The notes under the pieces were generated by a model that saw only the letters and a program-made list of their open reading frames with translations, did not search any database and was not told where the DNA came from. A stretch of 64,000 bases of DNA from Hydractinia symbiolongicarpus. Its lineage: Eukaryota; Cnidaria; Hydrozoa; Anthoathecata; Hydractiniidae. This document shows positions 19,740-31,700 of this stretch, piece after piece (the first letter of the stretch is position 1; each line of letters starts with the position of its first letter). Both the position numbers and the translations under genes were made by a program. The DNA is taken from the NCBI RefSeq assembly GCF_029227915.1, contig NC_079883.1, forward strand, positions 28,396,001 to 28,460,000, given 5' to 3'.

Positions 19740-22700
19740 TTAGGTGCAATAATTTCAAGGCGGAGTTGATTAACGAAACGCTCGCGTGCTTTCGCATAAC
19801 TGCCAGCAGGGACGCTTGGTGATAAAATGTAGGTAAGATGAATGTGCAAAATCAAACTTAACGATTGAATTTTCCAAAATAACACACGAGATCGTGTTTA
19901 GCGTTCTAAGAAAAGTGTATGCGCTCATTAACTGGTTTTATCCAACAACACTAAGTTACCGAAACACCCATTCAGTGAAACTACTTTTTCGAGCAGAGCT
20001 ATCACAAGTATGTAACAAAAAAGTAAGAATAAAATTGGTACATTGACGTTGAGAAGATTTTTAAACCGTGGGTTTACAAATGACCAAGCTCCTTGATTAC
20101 GTTGTTCTTCCTGACACCAGATGAAATCTAAAACATGAAACGATAGCGTGATGTAATCTATTGTTAATATATCAGGAAGCTGAAAGTTGAGTGAAACGAC
20201 ATCGGTAGCGAAGGGATGTTTCAACTTAATTTTAAGAGTTTCGATATAATGAAGGGGAGAAAAAAGCAAAATATTTTGAATTGAACGAATACACCTTCTA
20301 TCAAGCGTCTTATATAGTTAGCAAGATATAATAAATTTCTTTCCGATGGAATGAAGATCTCATGTTGAAATACAATCTTACCTTTTGCATTTTGATATTT
20401 TTGTAGTTCTTCTTTTAATTCTTCTGCAGGGAAAGGTACAAGAGACTAAGAATAAGAAAAAAAACAACTTCCAATATACAATCAATGAATTTATATGCGT
20501 TGCAAAAAGCTTAAAAGGTGATGCTTGTTCAGTTCTCTCATACAAAGTTTTGGTTGATGGCGATGCTAAATTGCATGCAACAATATGTGAAAAACCTTTT
20601 GTATCAGACAAACTGAAGACACACTTCTCGCTTTTTTTATGCTTCAACAGGGTGACCACTAATAAAATGAGAACAAAAGTAAGGATATTAAGGAGAATGA
20701 AGGAGACAAATTGACATTTTTAAGGATATTTTGCTGCGAACGAGAATAAAAAAATAAGGATAATTAAGGAAAAAACCAATTTTAGTTCTCTATCTTAATG
20801 TTACATACTATGTTCTATGATAAGAAAATTATACATATTATACAAATATACAGGTAAATTATGCCCTGAAAGAAAGAAAATATAGGATTTCAGGTAACAG
20901 AGAAATATGTCTTATTTCACTGATGATGAACAATCCATGAACACATTTCCAAAAAGTTACGATCAGAAAAATTAAGAAATAAGGAGAAATTTAGGAGAAT
21001 AGCTAAAATTTCAATTTTTTTTAAGTATATTTAAGTACTTTTAAGGAGATTTTCTTTTTGCAAGGTTATATAGGGAATTTAAGGAGGAGTGATCACCCTG
21101 TTCAAGTGTTGTTCAAATAAGCGTCCAGATGTAGAGAGAAAGGGGCGCTTACTCTGAAAACATGGAAACGACCGACCGAACGAACGAAGGAACAAAATAA
21201 TTGCATAAGTAAATAAAATACACTCACCTCCAGTCTAATAATAGCGATGTCGTCCCTCTTAATTTTTTCTCTATGTTTCTCCAATTCGTAGTAATGTTTT
21301 CCGGAACAAAATAATACTTTTTCAACCGTACTGGCTTCAACTTGAGCACCAATGACAGGTTGAAAGTACGTCCCGTTAGTCATTTCAGACAAAGATGAAG
21401 TAGCTTTCTAGAAATTTTAAAAATGGTAGCAATATGATATTTTACATATCAATTCGTCGTTTCCCTGCAATGCTGAGAAAAATGGGACGCTCAGAGGACT
21501 AAGTTTAGGACTTTAACCTTTACCATTCCTTCTAACCAACCATTCATTTTTACTAATTAGTCCACAAACTTGCCTTGATTGCAAGTTATAAGAAGAAAAA
21601 TAGAACAAGCAATAACTTACAGACATCCTCAAGATTAGTTTCGGAGATGCAACTATTAGCGGTTTGCGGAAGTTTCGTACTTGCTGATAATATAAAAACA
21701 AAACATATGAAAACATAATAAAAAAATTATCAATGATATATCCTGCATCCTGTATGTATCCTGTATAGTATCCTGCTTAAACATGTACGAAGATGTGCTG
21801 TTTCTTAACAAATTGTGACAATGACTTGAAGAAAACCAGCAGTAGATGATTTCTTATAAGAAACTTGGTGAAGGGTCCAGTTCTAAAAGTTTCTTAATTT
21901 TGGTCTTAATTTAAAATGTTAGTTCTAAAAATTTCTTATTCGTTCTCTTTTTTTGCTGAAAATATATATTTAATGAATGATGTTCTAAATAAAGTAGCTT
22001 GCTTCATTTTCAAAAATAATTTGTAGCTTTTTAAATCATTCCTTTTATTTAACCTAAAAATAAAAACATTCGACCGATAAACAACGGACAAACAACCGAT
22101 AAACAACGGACAAACAACCGATAAACAACAGAAAGGAAAATCACAATAAACTCACTTGTCTTCTAAGCACGTGGAAATACTGCGCAGGCGTGGTTGGATT
22201 CACAATCTGCATGTTTACATCGTCACCATCAATCAAGGTTTCACTGCTATCTGATAACTAAAAAAAATGTATTAGATTCTACAAACACGCCTTTTACATT
22301 TACCTCAAGAAGAAGTTATAGTTAAGTTACATTTAAGTTGAATTTTTACGGAATTTCTTTTTATGATGTTGGATTTTATTTGAGAAATGAAGTTCTCATA
22401 ACTGCAGTTTTTAAACTTGATATTTTACAGGAAGATAATAATACAGGAAGATAATAATACCTATGATCTATGAACTCGTGATTATAGACATATTTTCCTG
22501 TATCAATTCTCTCTAAGTACTGAGATGCAAAAATTCTCACGCGCTACAGAAAGGTTATCGTTTCTAATGTAATGAAGTTTTACCTGTAGGAATCTTTCAA
22601 TTTTACATGTCGAGTGATCAGGTCCAGCTCCGTCCATACCATGAGGTAACAACATAACCAACCCGCTTTGAAGAAGCCATTTTGCTACAAAACATTGTAC

Positions 22701-25700
22701 ACGATGCAAGACATGTGACAAAAGCGTGTTACTTCAATGACCAGCATATCAATGCAAGTCAAGGTAAAACATTATTTTACAAGCATCATATCACCAGTCA
22801 AAAGAAATATTATAGACCCTGGAAACGCTTAGTAGTGGGACTTGTTAGAGAAAAAAAGGGAATTATCTGGTTTAGGTCCGGGAAAGGTGACCCAATGCCG
22901 GAAAGATTGACAGAGTATTTCGCACACCCTTTTCTTAGTTTTATTAGTTATGTTACAGTCACCAAAACAATGCTATGTCCACCAAAAAAATAGATTTAAA
23001 ATTCTAATTAATTATACCAAAGTTGAAAACTTAACTGTTAATTTTATTCCAACTTCAACAAAAAGTAAAACATACCTTCACCATTACATACGAAGGTATC
23101 AATTATAATTTGTGCGCCATTGAAAAAATCTCCAAACTGAGCCTCCCATATCACCATGTTATTCGGATTCTCAATACTCATTCCATATTCATAAGCAAGC
23201 ACAGCCTCTTCAGAGAGTGGACTGTTTACAACCTGTGGAGTTATGAGATCTCATTCAATGAAAAAATGTACATAAGAAAAATGCATTGAAGTTGAATCAA
23301 CCCCGTGCACATTGAGATTTACTTCATCCGACAAGTTACAAATAATTTTTTTAAAGGATATTGTTGGCATAAATGCAAATCTCTTTACTGAAAACAAAAT
23401 ATTTAATCATACACTAAAAATTTAATGCAAGTGTAAGATTTTAATTACATCTGAAATTTGTTAGGAAAGAAATTTCAGATTTTTTAATGATTATAGCTTT
23501 GAATACCTCCAAAAGGTGTTGTTCATCTTTCATATGATTGAGAGGAATGTAGATTTCTTCAGTTTCTTGATCAATAAACATAGCATGGCGATGACTGAAT
23601 GTACCTCGTCCAACATCCTGTCCACAAATTCTCACATGATTGCCTACACGATGGTTATATACAGAATCAGAATAACACATTCATATTTTAATAATGTCTA
23701 TGTAAAAATTAAAAAAACTAATATAATAACAATATTAACAATTCATAAGTATATGAGAAGGAATGTAGTAAAACGTGGTTCAGTGGGATAAGCTTGGCCT
23801 ATCTAAGCTTATTTGTAAATTAATTCCAAAAAAAGGTTCGTATTTGATTTTTGGTCTGAATTACGAAGTTTCAGTCATTATGAAAAGTTTATAAAATTGC
23901 AAAAACAATTTTTTTACACTTTTATTGCGTTTGCTAAAATTTTAAACATTTTGTTTTATTCACCCAACAGAATAAGATGGATTTATACCAAGAAAGCAGT
24001 AAACATTGACCACAAAAGCATCCATTAAAAAGCCAATATTTTATACCTTCTAACAATAGTGTACCGATTGCTAGAGCTTCAGCCGTCGCCCAATCAATGT
24101 TCAAGCCAGACTCTATTTTTTTCATGCGGCTTTGGCATTGAGTTTTCTCCAAATGTGGATGAACGCATACTTTTCCTGCTATGTCAACTGATTGTGCACC
24201 CACAAATTTCAACAGATCAATTTCACATCCTAAAGGAGAGAATGCAGTCATTTCATACTTTATGTATATTCGCTTGGTTATGGTTATCTGCTAATTATGT
24301 CACGAAAACTTAAAGGCGTGACAAATTTTAGTTAAGGGGGGTAATGTTATGAGAGAACATATCATTTTTAAACAGTATTTATTGCAAGTCATAGGTCATT
24401 GTTATACACACATGACACACATGACAAACAACATAACATCCGTGCAAATTCTCTGTCAACCATCGAAATAATGAACACACCCAATCGTATGTTAATATTT
24501 TTAACGTTAACCGACTGCATTGCTAGCTAAAACAAATCGCATTACATATGAATAGAATACAGACCTGTATCCCATAAAGTGGTGCTTTCATGATTTGCTT
24601 GCTTCATGTTACCCCAAACACCTTCAAATGGAGTCCAAGTTGGTTGAAAATTTTCAGACTTATTCATCTCTTCACTCAAGAACAGTTCATAAGCTGAGTT
24701 AATATTGTCCGATTCATTCAAATTCAAAACACCTTCTTGTGAGAGTCTCTCTTTAAAAGAATCAGTGACCGACTGCTTGTGATCAATAATCTTGTACATG
24801 GACGGATTGGTAAAAGTTGGATCATCCAGTTCATTATGTCCCCTGTAAAAAGGTAGCCAAATTGCTGTCAATTACATGCATACCTAAACTTACATTAAAA
24901 AAAATAGTTTTAGTCTTCAGAAATATTATTTTGCCAAATAAACATCGTCTTTTGTGAGTTATCATTAACTCAAAAGTAGTGACTTAGCGGCAGAACCTTG
25001 AGAGGGGTGAATTGATTAAATAGTGAAGTTTACATGTTGTGCAAATCAAATACACATATCACCCTATTTTCGATAAGCCACCATGGGGTTGCTAAATCTT
25101 AAATAAGTGTACCACAGAAATTCTTACTGACCAACGTCGGAAGCAGTGCATATTGATAAAGATGTCTTTATGATACAATTTTTTATAATCCAACGCTATT
25201 GTCGCTGCCATGGCAACTTCCTAGAATAACAACAATGGAAATGTTTTAGAGTCAATCAAAGGGATGAACCATTATTTTCTTCTAAAAAACAAAACACGAT
25301 GATATACTAGAATAAAAGAAACTAAAAAACAACAAAACCTCAGGATAATCGCCATTCACATGAATTATTGGACATCCAATCATTTTGCCAACGTCACTGC
25401 AATGATCACACGTGCTAAAACAACAGGGAGGTTTAGCTTCACTCTGTTGTTATCTTATACGAATTCAATCAAGTTACGTTCTGCCAGGCAGCACGACTAA
25501 GCTAGCCTTGCTGCAAGCCTTAACAAGTTGACAAAAACTTAGTTTATATGCTTACCAAGCCAAACCAAAACAAATCTCAAATATTTTTATAGGGTTAGTT
25601 TGATTTTACTTAAAATACTACATACTACACACATATATATCCACTTTATTATACCTTGCACGCTCCTGTGGTGTGGTGAAACCAACTTGATTATTGACAA

Positions 25701-28700
25701 TCAGATGAATGGTTCCACCAACATCAAAATGGGGCAGTGATGAAAATGCTAATGTTTCAGTTACAATACCCTAAAATTTACATAAAGTACTTAGTGCACT
25801 TGTGTAAGCTCTGATTTATTTTTTGTTCTCAATAACAACTATCTTTCATAGTTATAAGTTAAAAAGAGCTTTAAAGTAATATTGGACTCTTTGTCGTACT
25901 CTTTAAGATTGCCAATTCAAATATATTTAGAGATACAAAGATTCAACACCAGAAATATTCAAACAAAACAAAACAACAAAAACAATACAACAAAAAAAAA
26001 CTGCACCTGTCCAGCTACAGCTGCGTCCCCATGCACATGAATATTTACAACCTTGTCAACATCATTCATTTCACCATAATGACCATAATTTTTTGATAAC
26101 TGTCTACTCCTTGTTTTTCCTGACACCACAGGGTGACTAGCTTCTAAGTGTGAAGGATTTGGAACCATAGTTACATGTAGTGTTTTATCGTCAAAATAAA
26201 GATCTGTTGATTTAGCTAAAATAAATAATTATTATTAAAAGACAAACAAATTGTGACAGAAAATATACAGACCCAGAATATGCAACCAACTACTCAGTGA
26301 GTTATGCTAAACCAAATCACATTAATGATTGTATGGTATATCTTAAAAAAAACTCAACGCATTCACAAAATCAGTTATGGTTAAAGTGAATTGTAACACA
26401 TTATGTAATATCATGCAGTCAGAAATATGTTAAAAGCACACTAAAAATGTTCTGGGTTAAATGTAAAAGAACAACTCATACACTTTAAAATTAAATTTAT
26501 TTCTCAAGTCATTAGTCATTTTTACCTATCCTTGGGTACTTATCCATAAAAATATAAACTACTTTTTTAACCTTACGGTTAGTTTCGCATTTGCTACACA
26601 AAATGCAAGTGCAAAACTTTTGTACACATTGCTTACACGTGCACTTATATTAAACAAAATTCCGCCCTAGACTTCTCTAAATCAGTTAAAACAACTTACT
26701 TAAATGTGAGATCACATCGCCAACAAATTTGTATTCTGTTGAAAACTCTGGGTTCCCCTTGATCTGAACAATAAATCATTCACAATATGAACATGGTGCA
26801 TATACCATATGATATAATTTAACGAATGTTTCCTGGTAATAAAAAAGGCCTGAGTAATAGATTGTGATGATTATAGTTACGCTCTTACCTTCTCTCAACC
26901 ACCTCTCCCCAGTTTAGCTATTTTATTGTTGAACAATTTAATAGTTAAATTTAGCAAGGGATAGCTACATGACATTAAAGTTTAGCCAATCTTTGACAGG
27001 TAACTGACTGACAGGTGAATGACTGACAGGTGACTGACAAAGGTATGAATTTCTAGAGGAGCTTTGTACTTGAGGGGACCTAATATTTTCTAGGGGTGGC
27101 GAAGTTAGGCATTTAATCCCTTGACAAATTAAATTTTCTCCACTTTAAAAGCCCAAGATAAACCAACAGGTTCCTAAACCTTAATGTTCTATAAACAGAA
27201 ATTTTACAGTTGGGGTTAAACTGCAATTTAATATTTCTACTATAGTCATTGCCTTTCAATGACATTGAATTAAGAAATTTTATTTGCATTTAGGATTGAG
27301 GCTGAATTATTTAGAAATTTAATTTCATTCCTCACAGCTGTTTTATTATAAAAGAACTGATTTCATTAATACTTATGTTTGTTTTATTTGGAGTAGGACA
27401 GATGAATTGGAACATTTTAGCAAAATTGAAATTAAATTGCTTGAAACCGCTGCAGAAGAGTGATTCAATACATATTTGAGGTAACCAGAACAGTATAAGT
27501 ACCTACTTCTTCAGGGGTTTCTAATTCTTTAGATGTAAATAATTCTTTTTAGGCAACCTAAATTCTTAAGGGAACCTGGATCCCCTCTAGATACTACACA
27601 TTTGATATACAAAGTGAGGCATAATACACAAAATAGTTGACAGTCGCAAAACAACTGCTTTAGAGCATTATCGACACAGAATGTGGATCAATAAAATAAA
27701 TTTTCAAGCCATCGGAATAAAATTTGAATATAAAAATACCTTTCTAAACAATTGTGAGGGTTGGTAATTTAACATTCCTGTTAGTAAACTAAGTCTTCCA
27801 CGATGTGGAATTGATATTAGCAAATCTTCTACATCACCTAAAATGAGCATAATTAATAATATAGTTCGTGTTTGCAATATATTTAAAGGCTGTGGTATGA
27901 CATAACATGTCTTTACATCAATTCCGAAATCCTTAACTATCCTTTGTATTCTTCTACCAAAATTTTTACATACTTTTAATAATATACCTTTTGCACATTC
28001 AGAAAACAACTGTTTGAAGAACGAAAGCATGCTGTCTGCACCTTCACCACCATAACGCTTTAATGTCGGAAATTTCTTTGCAAGAAAGTTCTCAAATACC
28101 TAAAGTGAGAAAAGAAACAGGTTATATGACTTAATAGCGACATTGTTAAAGAAAAAAAAAGTTCAAAGAAATGTTAGAAAAACTTTATATCTTTAAATGC
28201 CGTTGTGAAAAATCGTACATACCTGGGCTTTTAGCAATTCTTCAGCTATGGATCTTTTTGAAGTATTATCTAAAATATATTTTTGTTTTTGCTCTGCAAC
28301 TTCATAAAACCAATTTCTTTCAATTTTATTCTAAAAACAAAAATTACAAGGATCCCAAAGTGAAAAGGCGTTGAACTTATATCTTAAGTGCTTACAAAGT
28401 TAATTTTTTAAAGTGCTCTTTTTGTTCTCTAGTTACTCGGATTAAATTATTTTCATATTCAGTGACGTATCGAGAGTTTTTTTGGGACTTTTTTGTTCTT
28501 TTATACCCAACTTTTGTTTAGGTTAGTATCTCCGTGAGGCACCACCAAGGTTGGTGCAGAAGGGAAAATTTTGAGTTTTGAGGTACCTAGATCGCTGGAA
28601 ATTGGGTTTGCGGCACTCAGAACAGCAAAATTTTGTACAATTATTACTTGCATTTTATTACATATTTGTCCAACTAGCTCTCTCTGTTTTAAGATAAACT

Positions 28701-31700
28701 GATTAGGAAGTAAGTTGTACATGTGCTATTTACAAACTGAAGGTCAGGGCATCATTAAGTTGAATATCGCAGAAGTCACCGGTGACATGCTTCAAAAATG
28801 CTTGTCACAGGCACAGTTCAATGCAAAGCAAAACTGTCCAGGAGACTCAATTGTTAGAGTCTTTGCAGAACATCTCTTCTCACAAAACTGAGGGCAGGAC
28901 TGACTTATTGCCTGCTGTGTCGTGTGGGAGACAGTACTTCTGGACTTCTTTTTAATACGATATACAATTTTTTTGATTAATATTACTAAACATATTCTCT
29001 TTCCCCTTTTAAAAAGATTTTTTAAACTGTATTGAACATGTTTTTTATTTAGTATTATATCACGAGAACATTTGTCCGAAAGCTGTATTAAGGTACAGGA
29101 CACCTAACCTGTCCCATGTTCAGGTTATATTTGACTTGCATGGGTGGGCACTCTTCTTGCAGTATTCTCTGTGACGATGAAGGTCAGATTGACTTGTGGC
29201 ATGGTTCCAAATGGTCTTCCGTCTTTCGTTCGAGTCTCAGTGTAATGTAGCAGCCGAGCATAAGAGTGTCAGCATGAAGGAAAGGGGCCGACTTTAATGT
29301 TCTCTAACTTTACGTTCTTCATGATAAAACCATTCATTTAAATTTCACAACAAAATTACGTCGGCAACTTTTTTGCCAACGAAACTATGGTATCTTTGTA
29401 TTTTACGTTGACAGTGCCGAGTCGATGCTAATTTTAAGGGCTGATCATTGATAGGAAGTTTTGATACGAATTACCAACCAATAAAATTGTGATTATCAAC
29501 CTTGTCCCAGCGCTGTATTGATTTCGACGGCAAACCATTCACTAGCCTACGTTCACAGACATAGAGTTGGGTCTATAACATAGGCTGAAGCTATTGTTCA
29601 CTCAATTTATTTTAAAAAGGTCGAGTGGGTAAAGATGGTGGTCGGCTCGTGAGTTCAAAACATTCAAATGTTACGTGATTTCATGTATGTCAAGCCCAAG
29701 CAGTTTAATTGTTTTGAAGGATCACAAATTTGCTGAAGAAAAACATTCTACTTAAAGCTTATATTTACTTAATTTACTAGTTTTTTTTCTCTGCAGTTCT
29801 ATTTTTTTGGGATAAGAATTTGGGATCCCCACTGGTGAACCGGTAGCAAAACCCCTCTGCATACGTCGGTGACATTTAAGTTTGCATAGATGATGTCACA
29901 TTTAAGTGTATGATAACTTTAGATCTGTTGAGGGACATGGATTTAAATTTTATCAATGATAACTTTAGATCTGTTGAGGGACATGGATTTAAACTTTATC
30001 AATGTAAAGATATTTGCACGGTGGGTTAACTAACATCAAAAATTATGCACCTGCTTGTCCTAAACTTCACAAATTTCAGGTAACGACCCTATTATGTTCC
30101 AACAGAACTGTAAAATGGCTATTTTTTATCAAGTTTAAAAAAACGAATTCTCCTTTTTTAATCTTATATCAGTAAAATCCACCAAGTGTGTGTTCAAAAT
30201 GGTAGGTAATTTGCTAATTTGTGCTAAGGATACATGAAATCAACCAGACCTTTCACTATAGTATGAACAAATAAATAAGAGTCTTACAAAATAAACCTTT
30301 TTATACTGGACTTTTTAGGTACCAAACAAATAGACAGTGTCATCAACAGAACTTTATATTTAAATCTAAAGTTTTGTTGATGACACTGTCTGTGAAACTG
30401 TAAAGCTGTCCTAAGTTCTGTTGATGACACTGTCTGTGAAACTGTAAAGCTGTCCTAAGTTCTGTTGATGACACTGTCTGTGAAACTGTAAAGCTGTCCT
30501 AAGTTCTGTTGATGACACTGTCTGTGAAACTGTAAAGCTGTCCTAAGTTCTGTTGATGACACTGTCTGTGAAACTGTAAAGCTGTCCTAAGTTCTGTTGA
30601 TGACACTGTCTGTGAAACAGTTTCACAGACAGTGTCATCAACAGAACTTAGGACAGCTTTACAGTTTCACAGACAGTGTCATCAACAGAACTTAGGACAG
30701 CTTTACAGTTTCACAGACAGTGTCATCAACAGAACTTAGGACAGCTTTACAGTTTCACAGACAGTGTCATCAACAGAACTTAGGACAGCTTTACAGTTTC
30801 ACAGACAGTGTCATCAACAGAACTTAGGACAGCTTTACAGTTTCACAGACAGTGTCATCAACAGAACTTAGGACAGCTTTACAGTTTCACAGACAGTGTC
30901 ATCAACAGAACTTAGGACAGCTTTACAGTTTCACAGACAGTGTCATCAACAGAACTTAGGACAGCTTTACAGTTTCACAGACAGTGTCCTAAGTTCTGTT
31001 GATGAAACTTGGCATATTATAACATAATAGAAAAAGATTGCAAGGCATAAAAATTTGCTGATGTAAGCAATTTTTTAAGATTTTTTTTGAAAAAACTGTT
31101 TTTTCGATGGGATGGGTCTAATGAGTAAATAAATTTGGTTTGCTATAAATGGTTCCTACGCAATTACTCATCATAATGCTAACATTTGGGACTTGGGACA
31201 TTAAATGACTAATAACAATGCTAAAAAAAATCTGAATAACTTTCTTGCAAAGCACAATTACTAACATTTTTGGGATTTTAAAAACTTTAATAAAAAAATA
31301 AATAGAAAAATAATGACATCATATTTTAGCCCTATCGGAGCAATACTTTATAGCTATAACGAAGAGTGGGTGATGGAATCCACCACCTCACCCAGCATAA
31401 TTAGCATAAAGTTTAACCATAGTGGCAAATTGGTCATTGAGTTGGAGAAATACCACAAGAAAATAAAAAACCTACAGTCATATGGCTAACTTCAAATGAT
31501 ATATTTCCACAATACATATCTTCTAAATGTCTCTGAATATCACAAAATGTGGCTTTCTGAGCATCACCAAGTTGAAGCATTCCTAAAACAAAAGGAAGAA
31601 GCATTAAAAATTTTATTCCTATGAAAGATATATTGCAGACAAAACATAAAGAGCTGGTGTTTTTAAATTTGACATATGCTAAAGTAAAAGCTTCTTTGCA

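Noticed and set aside
19649-19885. Minus-strand frame taken as an independent gene
   Set aside because: Its middle fits the missing DHTKD1 C-terminus and its end is MITE sequence, so it is not a separate gene.
22682-22993. Plus-strand ORF in the DHTKD1 region
   Set aside because: Lies across an intron, touches exon 17 only in antisense, and has no similarity.
28792-29103. Minus-strand ORF in a DHTKD1 intron
   Set aside because: No similarity and not in a splice context; the flanking exons join in phase without it.
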